Shown: positions 24,079 to 34,270 of the stretch, one piece after another | Layout: each line of letters opens with the position of its first letter | Numbering within the stretch: position 1 is the first letter of the stretch | NCBI GenBank assembly: GCA_020073305.1 | Contig: JAIQFK010000005.1 | Span: 1-64,000, forward strand | Source: Terriglobia bacterium | GTDB taxonomy: Bacteria; Acidobacteriota; Terriglobia; Bryobacterales; Bryobacteraceae | Length of the DNA: 64,000 nucleotides | Reading direction: 5' to 3' | Translations under genes and position numbers: made by a program | The notes under the pieces: generated by a model | What the model was told of the DNA's origin: nothing | Seen by the model: only the letters and a program-made list of their open reading frames with translations | Database searches by the model: none

Positions 24079-26277
24079 ATGGGCCGCAACCTACCCGCGC
24101 CGATTGAGACTCCGCCGGCTTGTACTTACTGGTCCTCGACTCCCCAGCCGCCCTCCGAAGACTCAGCACCTCCGTTTACCCATCACCTGTGGGTGCTGCG
24201 CCGCAGCCGTTGGAAAATTCTGGCGTTCGTTGCGGCGTGCGAACTGGCCACTCTCATCGTTTCTTCCCGCTTGACGCCCATCTATGAATCGACGGCGGTG
24301 ATCGATATCGACCGCCAGGCGCCGGCCGGCGTGATCGGGGACGAAGCTGCGCGCGCGACGGGCAACGATTCCGATCAATTCCTCGCCACGCAGATCAGGC
24401 TCATTCAGGCCGATGCGGTGCTTCGTCCGGTGGCGCAGAAGTACAAGCTGCTGGAACGCGAGCAGCAGTTCCAGGATCTGCCGCAATGGAACCCCGCGCA
24501 AGTGGAAAACGCTCCCATCCTGCTGCGGCGTCTGAAGGTTGTCCGGCCGCCGAACACCTACCTGCTGTTGGTCAGTTACCGGTCTCCCGACCCGCACCTG
24601 GCGGCCGACGTTGCCAATGCGATTGCCAACTCCTACCTCCAGCACACCTACGACTTGCGCGTGCGCTCCTCGACCAACCTGGCATCCTACATGGAAAAAG
24701 AGCTGGAAGAGCTGAAGGTCAAGATGGAAGCCTCTACCCAGCGGCTGCTCCAGTTCGAACGCGAGCTGAACGTAATCAACCCGGAGGAGAAGACCAACAT
24801 TGTTTCCGCGCGCCTGCTGCAACTGAATACCGAGTACACCAACGCCCAGGCGGACCGCGTGCGGAAGGAGGCAGACTACAACTCGGTCCGTGGCGGAAGC
24901 TTCGCCGCGGCGCAGGTGTCGGTGCAAGGCGAGGCGTTGAAACGGCTGCTGGAGCGGCAAAATGAACTGCAGGAAAAGTTCGCCGCGGCCGAGGCGCACT
25001 ACGGGGCCAATCATCCGGAATACAAGAAGGCCGCCGGCCAGGTTGCCGAAGTCGACCGCCAGATCGAACACACCCGCCAGAACATCGGGCAGCGCGTGGA
25101 AACGGAATTCCGGGAAGCCGAAAACCGCGAGCGCATGCTGGCCCGGGCGGTTGCGGATACCAAAGCGCAGTTCGATCAATTGAACGCGCGCTCCTTCGAG
25201 TATCAGTCCGTCAAACGTGAAGCCGAAGGCGACCGGAAGGTATATGACGAGCTGCTGCGCAAGATCAAGGAAGCCGGCATCAACGCCAGCTTTCAGAACA
25301 GCACCATCCGCGTGGCTGACGCGGCGCGGCCCGGCCTGCAGCCTGTATTCCCGCGGCTGCGTTTGAATCTGCTGCTGGCACTTCTGCTCTCCTCGGTAGT
25401 GGCGGCCGCGGCGGCCATCGTGAGCGACTCGCTCGATAAGACGGTGCGCGATCCCGAGCTGGTGGCGCGGCTGCTGCACTCCGAGGTGCTCGGCTCGCTG
25501 CCCCACGTGAGGAGGTGGCGGCGTTTCGATCCGGTGGCGACGCCTCCAGGCACAAACGGGAATGGCGCGGCGCTGGTGCGCGCGGAACGGGACCCGGCCT
25601 TGACGGCTTATCGCGAGGCGGTCCGCGCCTTACGCAATTCGATCGTGCTGGCCGATTTCGATCGCAGCGTGCACTCCCTGCTCATTACCAGCGCCTCGCC
25701 GGGGGAAGGAAAGTCAACCATTGCGGCGCACCTGGCGCTCACGCATTCCGCGCAACAGCTCAAGACCCTGCTGATCGACGGCGACTTGCGCCGTCCGAGC
25801 GTTCACAAGCGCTTCAATGTGCCCGGAATGGTGGGATTGTCCAGTGTGCTGATTGCGGGCATGCCCTGGCGTGACGCGATTCTCACGCCACCAGGGATGA
25901 CGCACCTTCATGTCCTCCCGGCGGGGCCGCCTTCGCAGCGCGCGACCGACCTGATCGGCAACGGGCTGGGACGATTTCTCGAAGAAGCCGCCGCCGAATA
26001 CGACCTGATCGTTCTGGATGCGCCGCCCCTGCTGGGATTCGCTGAGCCGCTCGAAATGGCGAGCATCGTGGACGGCGTGGTGGTGGTGACGCGCGCAGGC
26101 CAGACTACGCGCAAAGCCGTGGCCACCGCGCTAGCCATGCTGGCGCGGCTGCGTGCCAACACCTTGGGCATCGTCCTCAATGAAGTGCGCGAGGACTCGA
26201 GTGAGGACCACTACTACTACGTGAACGGCGCCCGGTACTATCCGAGCGGCGACAAAACTGTACGGAGCGGCGCATGA
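24079..26277 (+). CDS. Wzc-like polysaccharide co-polymerase with cytoplasmic tyrosine kinase
   Basis: 732 residues. N-terminal Wzz domain with the first membrane helix near residues 40-58, a long periplasmic coiled coil, and a second helix near 425-445. The kinase domain has Walker A (ASPGEGKSTIA, about 539-549), the BY-kinase A' motif LLIDGDLRRPS (about 564-574) and Walker B LIVLDAPP (about 643-650). The C-terminus ends in a tyrosine cluster (DHYYYVNGARYY) that is the usual autophosphorylation site. It controls chain length and export together with the Wza-like protein upstream. Confidence 0.93.
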   Translation: MGRNLPAPIETPPACTYWSSTPQPPSEDSAPPFTHHLWVLRRSRWKILAFVAACELATLIVSSRLTPIYESTAVIDIDRQAPAGVIGDEAARATGNDSDQFLATQIRLIQADAVLRPVAQKYKLLEREQQFQDLPQWNPAQVENAPILLRRLKVVRPPNTYLLLVSYRSPDPHLAADVANAIANSYLQHTYDLRVRSSTNLASYMEKELEELKVKMEASTQRLLQFERELNVINPEEKTNIVSARLLQLNTEYTNAQADRVRKEADYNSVRGGSFAAAQVSVQGEALKRLLERQNELQEKFAAAEAHYGANHPEYKKAAGQVAEVDRQIEHTRQNIGQRVETEFREAENRERMLARAVADTKAQFDQLNARSFEYQSVKREAEGDRKVYDELLRKIKEAGINASFQNSTIRVADAARPGLQPVFPRLRLNLLLALLLSSVVAAAAAIVSDSLDKTVRDPELVARLLHSEVLGSLPHVRRWRRFDPVATPPGTNGNGAALVRAERDPALTAYREAVRALRNSIVLADFDRSVHSLLITSASPGEGKSTIAAHLALTHSAQQLKTLLIDGDLRRPSVHKRFNVPGMVGLSSVLIAGMPWRDAILTPPGMTHLHVLPAGPPSQRATDLIGNGLGRFLEEAAAEYDLIVLDAPPLLGFAEPLEMASIVDGVVVVTRAGQTTRKAVATALAMLARLRANTLGIVLNEVREDSSEDHYYYVNGARYYPSGDKTVRSGA

Positions 26278-27047
26278 AGACCGTGATCCTGGCGGGTGGC
26301 ATGGGCACGCGCCTGGCCGAAGAAACGCAGATGAGGCCCAAGCCGATGGTCGAGATTGGCGGAAAACCCATGCTGTGGCACCTCATGAACATCTATTCCG
26401 CGCATGGCTTCTGCGAATTCGTGGTCGCGTTGGGATACAAGGGCGAGTGCATCAAAGAATATTTCCTGAATTTCTACGCATTCAACAACGACCTGACCAT
26501 CGACTTGAGCCAAGGCGACACTACCGTACATCGCCGCCACCAACCCGGGTGGAAGGTGCATCTGGTGGATACCGGACTTCATACCGAGACGGGCGGCCGC
26601 ATCAAACGGCTCAGCGAGTGGATCGGCAACGAGACCTTCATGCTGACTTACGGCGACGGCGTGGCTAACGTCGACATTCGCGCGCTCATCGCCTTTCATA
26701 AATCGCACGGCAAGCTGGCCACGGTTTCAGCTGTGCGTCCGCCGGCGAGATTTGGCGGCCTGCATCTGAATGGCGGGGGCCAGATCGTCGAGTTCACCGA
26801 GAAGCCGCAAGCGGGCGATGGCTGGATCAACGGCGGCTTCTTCGTGCTGGAGCCGGGAGTGCGCGAATTCATCGCCGGCGACGACACCATCTGGGAGCGT
26901 GAGCCGCTGGAGGCTCTGGCGCGCGAGGGAGAACTCATGGCGTTTTACCACCAGGGCTTCTGGCAGCCCATGGATACGCTGCGGGAAAAAACACTGTTGG
27001 AAAGGATGTGGAGCTCGGGCCGGGCTCCGTGGAAGGTGTGGAATTGA
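26274..27047 (+). CDS. rfbF: Glucose-1-phosphate cytidylyltransferase
   Basis: 257 residues, the usual family length. The nucleotidyltransferase start [18 protein letters not shown] and [18 protein letters not shown], then [14 protein letters not shown] and the CTP-specific features [11 protein letters not shown] and [12 protein letters not shown] identify RfbF, which makes CDP-glucose from glucose-1-phosphate and CTP. This is the entry step for CDP-6-deoxy and 3,6-dideoxy sugars. It overlaps the kinase gene by four bases (ATGA) and the dehydratase gene by about ten. Confidence 0.95.
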   Translation: MKTVILAGGMGTRLAEETQMRPKPMVEIGGKPMLWHLMNIYSAHGFCEFVVALGYKGECIKEYFLNFYAFNNDLTIDLSQGDTTVHRRHQPGWKVHLVDTGLHTETGGRIKRLSEWIGNETFMLTYGDGVANVDIRALIAFHKSHGKLATVSAVRPPARFGGLHLNGGGQIVEFTEKPQAGDGWINGGFFVLEPGVREFIAGDDTIWEREPLEALAREGELMAFYHQGFWQPMDTLREKTLLERMWSSGRAPWKVWN

Positions 27048-28027
27048 GCGAATTCTGGCGAGACAAACGGGTCTTTGTGACCGGCGCCACGGGCCTGGTG
27101 GGTTCCTGGCTGATCCGCGAGCTTATCGGCGCAGGTGCTCGTGTTGTGGCTCTGGTCCGTGACTGGGATCCGCAGAGCGAGCTGATCCGCACGGGCCTGA
27201 TCCAGGAAACCAGTGTGGTGAACGGCGCCATCGAACACTACGCAACGCTGGAGCGCGTTCTGGTCGAGTACGAGATCGACACCGTGTTCCATCTGGCGGC
27301 CCGCACCATCGTGGGCGCGGCGTTGCGCAGCCCGCTGGAGACCTTCGAAGCCAATATCCGGGGAACCTACAACCTGCTGGAGGCCTGCCGCCGCCAGGGC
27401 GACCTGGTGGCGCGCGTAGTGGTGGCGTCGAGCGACAAAGCCTACGGCGCGAGCGACCGGCTGCCCTACACCGAGTCCATGCCGCCGCTGGGCCGGTTTC
27501 CTTACGATGTCTCGAAATCCTGCGCGGACTTGATTGCGCAGTCCTACTATCACAGCTACGGGCTGCCGGTGGCCATCGCACGCTGCGGCAATATCTATGG
27601 CGGCGGTGACCTGAACTGGAGCCGCGTGGTGCCAGGCACCATCCGCAGCGTGCATTTCGGCGAGCGGCCGGTACTGCGCAGCGACGGCACCTACACGCGC
27701 GATTACGTTTACGTCGAGGACGCGGTGGAGGCGTACCTGCGGCTGGCGGAGACGCTCGACCGCACCGAAGTCCGCGGCGAAGCGTTCAACTTCGGGCCCA
27801 CCGAGCCGCACACGGTGCGCGATGTGGTGACCGCTCTGGAACGCCTCATGCAGCGCCAGGACCTCGGTTTCGAGGTGCGCAACGGCGCGCAAGCCGAGAT
27901 TCGGAATCAGTATCTGTCGTCGGAGAAAGCCGGCCGCGCTCTGAACTGGCGGCCGCGCTACACGCTGGAGCAGGGTCTCACGCGCAGCATCGTCTGGTAC
28001 AAGGACTTCTTCGGGAGGGCGGCATGA
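27038..28027 (+). CDS. rfbG: CDP-glucose 4,6-dehydratase-like SDR enzyme
   Basis: About 329 residues. [20 protein letters not shown] is the RfbG-like NAD-binding start (GxxGxxG); [11 protein letters not shown] and [16 protein letters not shown] follow, then the active-site region [10 protein letters not shown] and the YxxxK motif as YDVSKS. It should convert CDP-glucose to CDP-4-keto-6-deoxyglucose. Position directly after rfbF supports this. GTG at 27038 and TTG at 27044 (which overlaps the rfbF stop) are both plausible starts; the frame is open to 27008. Confidence 0.85.
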   Translation: MELSEFWRDKRVFVTGATGLVGSWLIRELIGAGARVVALVRDWDPQSELIRTGLIQETSVVNGAIEHYATLERVLVEYEIDTVFHLAARTIVGAALRSPLETFEANIRGTYNLLEACRRQGDLVARVVVASSDKAYGASDRLPYTESMPPLGRFPYDVSKSCADLIAQSYYHSYGLPVAIARCGNIYGGGDLNWSRVVPGTIRSVHFGERPVLRSDGTYTRDYVYVEDAVEAYLRLAETLDRTEVRGEAFNFGPTEPHTVRDVVTALERLMQRQDLGFEVRNGAQAEIRNQYLSSEKAGRALNWRPRYTLEQGLTRSIVWYKDFFGRAA

Positions 28028-28953
28028 GCCCGGTTCTGGTGACGGGAGCGTCGGGATTCGTTGGCACTCATCTGGTGCGCAGTCTGGTCCGGCAAGGCTT
28101 CGACGTGGTGAGCGTGTCCCGCCAGTCGGGCTTCCAGGAGGACAAGCGGCATTTCCGGCTGGATTTGTGCGACACGGCCGCGATCCAGAAGCTATTCCGC
28201 CAGTTCAACTTTCCTTCCGTGGTGCACCTTGCGGCCGCCGGCGTTTCGGCGGAGGCGGAGAACTTCGAAGATATGGCAGCCGTCAACACGCTGGCTACCG
28301 CCGCGCTTGCCCGCATGGCGCTGGCCCACTCCGTCGAGCGGTTTATCCACGTGGGATCGGCCTTCGAGTATAGGCCGCAAGCGCACGCCATGGACGAATC
28401 CACGCCGCTCGGAGCCCCCAATCTCTACGGCGCTTCGAAGGCCGCCGGCTGGATGCTGCTCGATACGATGCATCGCCTGGAAGGGCTGCCGCTCGTGACC
28501 TTGCGTCCGTTCAGCATTTACGGGCCGGGTGAGAACCCCACCAAGCTCGTGCCATATGTCATTTCCCAGGCGTTGCGTGGGGAGCCGATCCGGCTCACGC
28601 TGGGCAGCCAGGTCCGCGACCACGTCTTCGTCGAGGATGTAGTGGACGCCCTGCGGCTGGGCCTCACGGGACCCGCTGTCCCCGGGCAGGTGTACAACAT
28701 CGGCGCTGGGCCGCAGGAGGCCAGGAGCATCCGCCAAATGGTCGAGGAGATCCTCACGGCCATGAATGTGCCGATGCGCCTGTGCTGGTTCGATCGCGCC
28801 GCCCGCAGCCGCAGGGATCCGCCGTACCTGGTTTCCGATCCCACCAAGGCGCACGTCGAACTGGGATGGCGCCCGCGCGTGCGGTTCGAAGATGGCCTCG
28901 CCGGCACCATCGAGTTCTACAAGGCGTCGGTGGTCAGGGAGATGTCCGCATGA
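28024..28953 (+). CDS. NAD(P)-dependent epimerase/reductase, candidate CDP-paratose synthase
   Basis: 309 residues of the extended SDR family: [24 protein letters not shown], the catalytic YGASKAAG (YxxxK) and [13 protein letters not shown]. In the E1-dependent pathway, the step after RfbH is a 4-keto reduction done by an SDR such as RfbS (paratose) or Abe (abequose). This gene lies between rfbG and a 2-epimerase-like gene and is the best candidate for that step, but the assignment is by context. Overlaps both neighbours by four bases. Confidence 0.72.
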   Translation: MSPVLVTGASGFVGTHLVRSLVRQGFDVVSVSRQSGFQEDKRHFRLDLCDTAAIQKLFRQFNFPSVVHLAAAGVSAEAENFEDMAAVNTLATAALARMALAHSVERFIHVGSAFEYRPQAHAMDESTPLGAPNLYGASKAAGWMLLDTMHRLEGLPLVTLRPFSIYGPGENPTKLVPYVISQALRGEPIRLTLGSQVRDHVFVEDVVDALRLGLTGPAVPGQVYNIGAGPQEARSIRQMVEEILTAMNVPMRLCWFDRAARSRRDPPYLVSDPTKAHVELGWRPRVRFEDGLAGTIEFYKASVVREMSA

Positions 28954-29966
28954 AGTGGCTCATCACGGGCGGAGCCGGATTCATTGGGACCAACACGGCC
29001 GCGGCGCTGGCCGAAGCCGGGGAAAAGTGTGTCCTGGCTGACAATTTTTACCGTCTGGGCGCCAAGTACAACCGGGCCCATCTGCGCGAACGCTTCCGCC
29101 TGGAGGTGGATTATCTGGACGTGCGTTTTCGCGACCAGGTCAACGCCTACTTTGCAGCGCACGACGCGGATGTGATTCTGCATCTGGCCGGACAAGTATC
29201 GCTGGTGGCTTCGATCCGGGATCCAGTTTACGACTTTGACGCCAACGCGCTCGGCACCTTGAACGTGCTCGAAGCCACGCGCCGTTTCCGGCCGGACGCC
29301 AGGCTGATTTACGCCAGCAGCAATAAAGTCTACGGCGATCTGCGCGGCCTGCGCATCGGCGAGTCCGACACCCGTTACGTGCTCCCCGATTACCCCGAGG
29401 GTCTTGCCGAAGACATGCCCCTGGAACTGCACGGCGCGTACTCATGCTCCAAAGGCGCCGCCGATCAGTACGTGCTCGATTACCACCGCATCTACGATCT
29501 GTCTACCATCGCGCTGCGACAGTCCAGTATCTACGGCGGGCGCCAGTATGCCTCCGAAGACCAGGGCTGGGTGGCTTACTTCGTACAGATGGGCGTGGAG
29601 CGGCGACCCTTCCGCATCAGCGGCACGGGCAAGCAGGTTCGCGACCTGCTGCACATTTCCGACTTGATCCAGTGCTATCGCGCGATTGCACGAGCGCCGC
29701 GCGAAAGCCTGGCGTTCGGACAGGCGTTCAATATAGGCGGCGGGCCCGGCACAAGCCTGTCCGTCATCGAGCTGTTTGCGAAGCTCGAATCCGAGTACGG
29801 ATTCCCAATGCAGTACACCGCGGGACCGCCGCGCATGGGAGATCAGAAAGTCTTTATCGCGGACACCCGAAAAGCGCAGCAGCACCTGGGGTGGCAGCCT
29901 TCGGTTCCGATCGCGGAGGGACTCGATGAACTGGTCGAATGGTCGCGGGCGAGGTGGGCAGCATGA
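28950..29966 (+). CDS. CDP-paratose 2-epimerase-like SDR enzyme
   Basis: 338 residues. [37 protein letters not shown] and YDFDANALGTLNVLEA open the NAD domain; the active site reads ASSNKVYGD and YSCSKGAADQYV; RQSSIYGGRQY and GWVAYFVQMGV follow. The QVSLVASIRDP and RQSSIYG elements are those of RfbE/Tyv, which converts CDP-paratose to CDP-tyvelose. The ATG overlaps the preceding stop (ATGA). If this call is right the polymer may contain tyvelose. Confidence 0.8.
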   Translation: MKWLITGGAGFIGTNTAAALAEAGEKCVLADNFYRLGAKYNRAHLRERFRLEVDYLDVRFRDQVNAYFAAHDADVILHLAGQVSLVASIRDPVYDFDANALGTLNVLEATRRFRPDARLIYASSNKVYGDLRGLRIGESDTRYVLPDYPEGLAEDMPLELHGAYSCSKGAADQYVLDYHRIYDLSTIALRQSSIYGGRQYASEDQGWVAYFVQMGVERRPFRISGTGKQVRDLLHISDLIQCYRAIARAPRESLAFGQAFNIGGGPGTSLSVIELFAKLESEYGFPMQYTAGPPRMGDQKVFIADTRKAQQHLGWQPSVPIAEGLDELVEWSRARWAA

Positions 29967-31258
29967 GCATCACGCGCAACGTCGTCCACGGAGTGATCGG
30001 GTTCTTGGTCCCCACGATGGTGGTGGCAGCCAGCTACCCGGTCCTCGTGCATCGCCTGGGCGCGGCCGCCTTTGGCGTTTACCTGCTGGCCCTGTCGCTG
30101 AGCGGCACGGTAATGCTGCTCGATCTGGGGTTTTGCGCCGCCACGCTGAAGTTTGTCGCCGAAGACCTGGCGGCCGGCCGGACCAAGGCGGCCGCCGATG
30201 TCATCGTGACATCGCTCGCCGCCTACGCGGTCCTGGGCGTAGTTGGCGGCGCATCCGTAGCGCTGGCGGCTCCTTCGCTCGCCGGACTCTTTCAAATGGA
30301 TGTGCGGATGGCGGCCGTCGCGGTTCCCACCTTTCGCCTGGCTGCCCTGCAATTCACAGCTTTTTTGCCGGCCATGGTGTTTGTCTCGGTCGCCAAGGCC
30401 TTCGGGCAGTTCGACCGCTCGGCCTTGTACGCTTCCCTGCTCTCGATCGCGACCTATGGTGGCGCGGTGGTGGCAGTGCTGGCAGGCGCGGGCCTGGTGG
30501 GAGCCATGGCGGCCACCGCGCTGGCAAATTTCGCCGCCGTGTTCGCGATTGGCACCGGCGGTGTGCATCTCTGCCAGGCTCGTGGCATCCGGTTGAGCCG
30601 CGGACGCCCGGCCGCATTCCGCCGCATGCTCGGCTTCGGATGGGTTCTTACCGTGAATTCCGTCGCGGGCTTCCTGCTTTACCAGATCCAGCGATACGTG
30701 GCAGGCGTGGCTCTGGGGCCGGTTGCCGTCACGGTCATTCAAACCGCCGCCGTCGTGCCGTCGAAAATGCACGCCGCCGTGAACGCCGCGACCGAAGTGA
30801 TGTTCCCGTTCTCGAGTGCTTCCCGCGATCGCACGCGCCTGCGGCAGGTCTACCTCCGGATGCTGGGAGGCAGCGCGATTGTGGCACTGGCCGGATTTGC
30901 CGCACTGGCGGCGCTGGCACGCCCGCTGCTCGTCCTCTGGCTGGGCGCGCCCCTGGCGGCCTCTGTTTCGCCCCTTCTTCCCATCTTCGCGCTGGGGTAC
31001 TTCTTCCTCGCGCTTTCACCAGCGCCATTTCACCTGGTGAATGGCATCGGGCGGCCCGGGCTCAATACGGTCTTTTATATGATGAACGCCCTTCTCAACA
31101 TCGCCTTCCTCATGGGCGCAGCAGCAAGCGGCATGACGCTCCACAAACTGGCATGGTCCTTCGCGGCGGCGAACATTCTGACCGGCGCGTGCTATCAGAT
31201 CGCCGTGGAGCTGCTCATCTGGCGCCGCGAGCCCCGTGCGGCCGAGGTAGCCGCATGA
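29963..31258 (+). CDS. Wzx-type flippase (polysaccharide translocase)
   Basis: 431 residues with about twelve hydrophobic segments and a MATE/Wzx-type beginning (VVHGVIGFLVPTMVVAASYPVLVHRLG, then FGVYLLALSLSGTVMLLDLGF). It should flip the lipid-linked repeat unit across the inner membrane before polymerisation. The ATG at 29963 overlaps the previous stop (ATGA). Confidence 0.88.
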   Translation: MSITRNVVHGVIGFLVPTMVVAASYPVLVHRLGAAAFGVYLLALSLSGTVMLLDLGFCAATLKFVAEDLAAGRTKAAADVIVTSLAAYAVLGVVGGASVALAAPSLAGLFQMDVRMAAVAVPTFRLAALQFTAFLPAMVFVSVAKAFGQFDRSALYASLLSIATYGGAVVAVLAGAGLVGAMAATALANFAAVFAIGTGGVHLCQARGIRLSRGRPAAFRRMLGFGWVLTVNSVAGFLLYQIQRYVAGVALGPVAVTVIQTAAVVPSKMHAAVNAATEVMFPFSSASRDRTRLRQVYLRMLGGSAIVALAGFAALAALARPLLVLWLGAPLAASVSPLLPIFALGYFFLALSPAPFHLVNGIGRPGLNTVFYMMNALLNIAFLMGAAASGMTLHKLAWSFAAANILTGACYQIAVELLIWRREPRAAEVAA

Positions 31259-32139
31259 GCGCGCCGCTGGTGAGCATCATGGTGCCGGTACACAACCGGC
31301 GGGACTTGCTCCCCCACTGCCTGAAATCCGCGCTGGCGCAGACCTGCCGCGACCTGGAAGTGGTGGTCGTCGACAATGCCTCGACCGACGGCACCTGGGA
31401 CGTCTGCCAGGAGTTTGCCCGCCTCGATACGCGTGTGCGTATCTTTCGCAACGACGAGAACATTGGCCCGGTACGCAACTGGCAGCGCTGCTTCAAAGAG
31501 GCGCAGGGGCACTACGGCAAGGTACTGTTCTCCGATGACGTATTGTCTTCGTACTATCTGGAAAAAACGCTACCCTTAATGCGCGATCCCCACGTGGCGT
31601 TTGTCTTCACCATGGCGCTCATCGGCCCGGACCCGCGCCAGAGCAAGCCGGCCTATCGATTCGACGCCCATACCGGCAGGTTCACGCGCAACCGCTATCT
31701 GCGCCAAGCGCTGGTAGACTCACGCGTCCCGGTTTCTCCCGGCGCCGCCCTGTTCCGCGTGAGCGATCTGCGCGGCAGCCTGCGGCTCAATATTCCGTCG
31801 CCGACCATCCGTGATTTCGAAAAGCATGGAGCCGGCATCGACCTGCTTCTTTACTTGATGACCGCTGCACGGTACGAAGAAGTCGGCTTCGTGGCCGAAC
31901 CTTTGGTGTTCTTTCGCGCCCACGAAGGATCCATCACGCATTCCGGCGACTCCAGGCTGGCGGACGCGTACCACCAGGCGCGCATCTGGTTCGCCGCCCA
32001 CACCGAGGCGCGATGGAAGCTCGCCTCCGCGCTCGCCGCGGCGTGGCTAAGCTCGATGAAGCGGCGGCGCCGCCTGATCAGCCCCGGCTCCATCGCCAGC
32101 CGTTATTTGCCCGAAACGCTGAAGAGCTGGATGGCATGA
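31255..32139 (+). CDS. Family 2 glycosyltransferase
   Basis: 294 residues. GT-A fold start VSIMVPVHNRRDLLPHCLKSAL, VVVDNASTDGTWDVC, and the nucleotide-metal motif as FSDDVLSSYY; later YEEVGFVAEPLVFFRAHEGSIT is the usual C-terminal part. The sugar donor cannot be predicted. Coupled to both neighbours by ATGA overlaps. Confidence 0.87.
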   Translation: MSAPLVSIMVPVHNRRDLLPHCLKSALAQTCRDLEVVVVDNASTDGTWDVCQEFARLDTRVRIFRNDENIGPVRNWQRCFKEAQGHYGKVLFSDDVLSSYYLEKTLPLMRDPHVAFVFTMALIGPDPRQSKPAYRFDAHTGRFTRNRYLRQALVDSRVPVSPGAALFRVSDLRGSLRLNIPSPTIRDFEKHGAGIDLLLYLMTAARYEEVGFVAEPLVFFRAHEGSITHSGDSRLADAYHQARIWFAAHTEARWKLASALAAAWLSSMKRRRRLISPGSIASRYLPETLKSWMA

Positions 32140-32939
32140 GAATCGGCATCGTCACCATTTCTTACAACCAGGCACGGTACCTGGCGGAAGCCATCGAGTC
32201 GGTCCTGCTCGCCGATCCCGAGCGGCTGGAATATGTCATCGTGGATCCCGGCTCCTCCGACGGTTCCCGCGAGATTATCGAGCGCTATCGCCGCCGCTTC
32301 AGCCGGATCCTCTTCGAGCCCGACCAGGGCCCGCCCGACGGCTTGAACAAAGGCTTCGCCGCCACCAGCGCCGATATTCTCGGCTACCTCAACTCCGACG
32401 ACCGCTTCGCCCCCGGAGCGCTGGATTATGTTCTCAGCTATTTCGAGCGTCATCCGCGCATCGACGTCCTCTGCGGCGCTATCCGCATCATCGACGAAAA
32501 AGGTGAAGCCCGCATCAGGCGCCGTACGCCGGATCGCATCGACCTGCGCCGCTATGCCTATGAAACCTGCTTCTTCTGGCAGCAGGCGACCTTCTTCCGG
32601 CGCGACGCGCTCTTGAAGACCGGCGGATTCAACACCCAAAGCCAGACCGCGTGGGATGGCGAGCTGGTGGTCGATATGGCTCTGGCCGGGTGCCGTTTCG
32701 CCTACACCAACAAGTTGCTGGGCGATTTCCGTATCTATGGCGACTCCATCACCGGGTCGGGCCGTTTCACCGAGGCGCTGCACCGCGACCGCGTGCACAT
32801 GCGCGAAAAGATCCTGCGCGCGGGGGTCCCGGCCGCTTCCAGGCTGGAGGTGCGGGTCATGAGAGCTCTCTACAAATTCAACCTGCGCCGCCATTGGTCC
32901 TATCTGTTCGAGGGAGAGGAACTGGAGGCCAATCCATGA
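32136..32939 (+). CDS. Family 2 glycosyltransferase
   Basis: 267 residues: [61 protein letters not shown] with the DD metal pair, then [14 protein letters not shown]. The [10 protein letters not shown] variant is characteristic of GT2 enzymes in exopolysaccharide loci. Overlaps the RfbH gene by four bases. Confidence 0.87.
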   Translation: MRIGIVTISYNQARYLAEAIESVLLADPERLEYVIVDPGSSDGSREIIERYRRRFSRILFEPDQGPPDGLNKGFAATSADILGYLNSDDRFAPGALDYVLSYFERHPRIDVLCGAIRIIDEKGEARIRRRTPDRIDLRRYAYETCFFWQQATFFRRDALLKTGGFNTQSQTAWDGELVVDMALAGCRFAYTNKLLGDFRIYGDSITGSGRFTEALHRDRVHMREKILRAGVPAASRLEVRVMRALYKFNLRRHWSYLFEGEELEANP

Positions 32940-34270
32940 GGGCCTCCGAGTTGCGCGCCGAGATCCTCCGGAGCGTCGAGCGATATTACGATGCCGCGTT
33001 TCCCGAGCGTGGATTCCAGCCGGGCGAGACGCCAGTGCCCTGCGCGGGCCGCACCTTCGATAGCGACGAGCTGGTGTGCCTGGTGGATTCGGCTCTCGAT
33101 TTCTGGTTGACGTCCGGCCGCTACGCCGCCCGTTTCGAGCACGCGTTCGCCCGCTTCACCGGTGTGCGGCACGCCATGCTATGCAACTCCGGCTCGTCCG
33201 CCAATTTGCTGGCCGTGGCCGCGCTGACCTCGCCTAAACTGGGCGAGCGCCGGTTGCAGCCCGGCGACGAAGTGATCACGGCGGCCGCTGCATTTCCCAC
33301 CACGGTGTTTCCGCTGGTGCAGTACGGGCTCGTGCCGGTCTTCGTAGATGCCGAGCTGGGAACCTACAACGCGAATCCGGATCGAATCGCGGAGGCCATC
33401 ACGCCCCGGACACGGGCCATCATGCTGGCGCACACCTTGGGAAATCCTTTCGATCTCGATCGCGTGCTGGAGTTGGCGCACCAGCACGATCTTTGGCTGA
33501 TCGAGGACAACTGCGACGCACTGGGATCGGCATGGCGCGGCCGGCGCACCGGTTCCTTCGGACACCTCGCCACCGCCAGCTTCTATCCGGCACACCACAT
33601 CACCATGGGCGAAGGCGGCTGCGTCCTCGCCGGCTCGCCGCTGTTGAAAAGCATCGTCGAGTCCTTTCGCGACTGGGGCCGCGACTGCTGGTGCAAACCG
33701 GGATGCGACAATACCTGCGGCCAACGGTTCGCCGGCCAGATGGGCGAACTCCCAGTGGGATATGACCACAAGTACACTTACGCCCATGCCGGCTACAACC
33801 TGAAGCTAACCGATATGCAGGCCGCTATCGGCGTCGCGCAACTGAGCAAGCTGCCAGGTTTCATAGAGACGCGCAAATACAACTGGAGGCGGCTCCGCGA
33901 TGCCCTGGCCGGCCTGGACGAGTTCCTGATCCTTCCGCACGCCTCCGCGCACGCCGACCCTAGCTGGTTTGGCTTCGCGGTTACTCTGCGCGAGGATGCA
34001 CCCTTCGAGAGGAGAGATCTCATCGACTTCCTGGAGAGCCGCCGCATTGCTACGCGCCTCCTGTTCGCCGGTAATCTCACCAGGCAACCCGCGCTTCAAG
34101 GAGTGAACTACCGGATTGCGGGCGAGTTGTCCGCCACCGATGTCATCATGCGCCGCACTTTCTGGGTAGGTGTTTATCCAGGGCTCACAGAACCCATGAT
34201 CGACTACGTGGCCGATTCAATCCGGGCCTTCGTGCATCAGGCCGATCGCGTTCCGGCGATGGTGCATTAA
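32936..34270 (+). CDS. rfbH: CDP-6-deoxy-hexulose 3-dehydrase (E1)
   Basis: 444 residues of the DegT/DnrJ fold. The PLP lysine is replaced by histidine in [13 protein letters not shown]. Numbering from the ATG at 32936 places Asp194 in EDNCD, Tyr217 and His220 in that motif, and cysteines at 193, 251, 253 and 261. These are the residues reported for the Yersinia E1 enzyme, including the C-x57-C-x1-C-x7-C [2Fe-2S] motif. The reaction is C-3 deoxygenation of CDP-4-keto-6-deoxyglucose with PMP and an iron-sulfur cluster. It needs an electron-donating reductase (E3), which is not in the window. Confidence 0.96.
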   Translation: MRASELRAEILRSVERYYDAAFPERGFQPGETPVPCAGRTFDSDELVCLVDSALDFWLTSGRYAARFEHAFARFTGVRHAMLCNSGSSANLLAVAALTSPKLGERRLQPGDEVITAAAAFPTTVFPLVQYGLVPVFVDAELGTYNANPDRIAEAITPRTRAIMLAHTLGNPFDLDRVLELAHQHDLWLIEDNCDALGSAWRGRRTGSFGHLATASFYPAHHITMGEGGCVLAGSPLLKSIVESFRDWGRDCWCKPGCDNTCGQRFAGQMGELPVGYDHKYTYAHAGYNLKLTDMQAAIGVAQLSKLPGFIETRKYNWRRLRDALAGLDEFLILPHASAHADPSWFGFAVTLREDAPFERRDLIDFLESRRIATRLLFAGNLTRQPALQGVNYRIAGELSATDVIMRRTFWVGVYPGLTEPMIDYVADSIRAFVHQADRVPAMVH

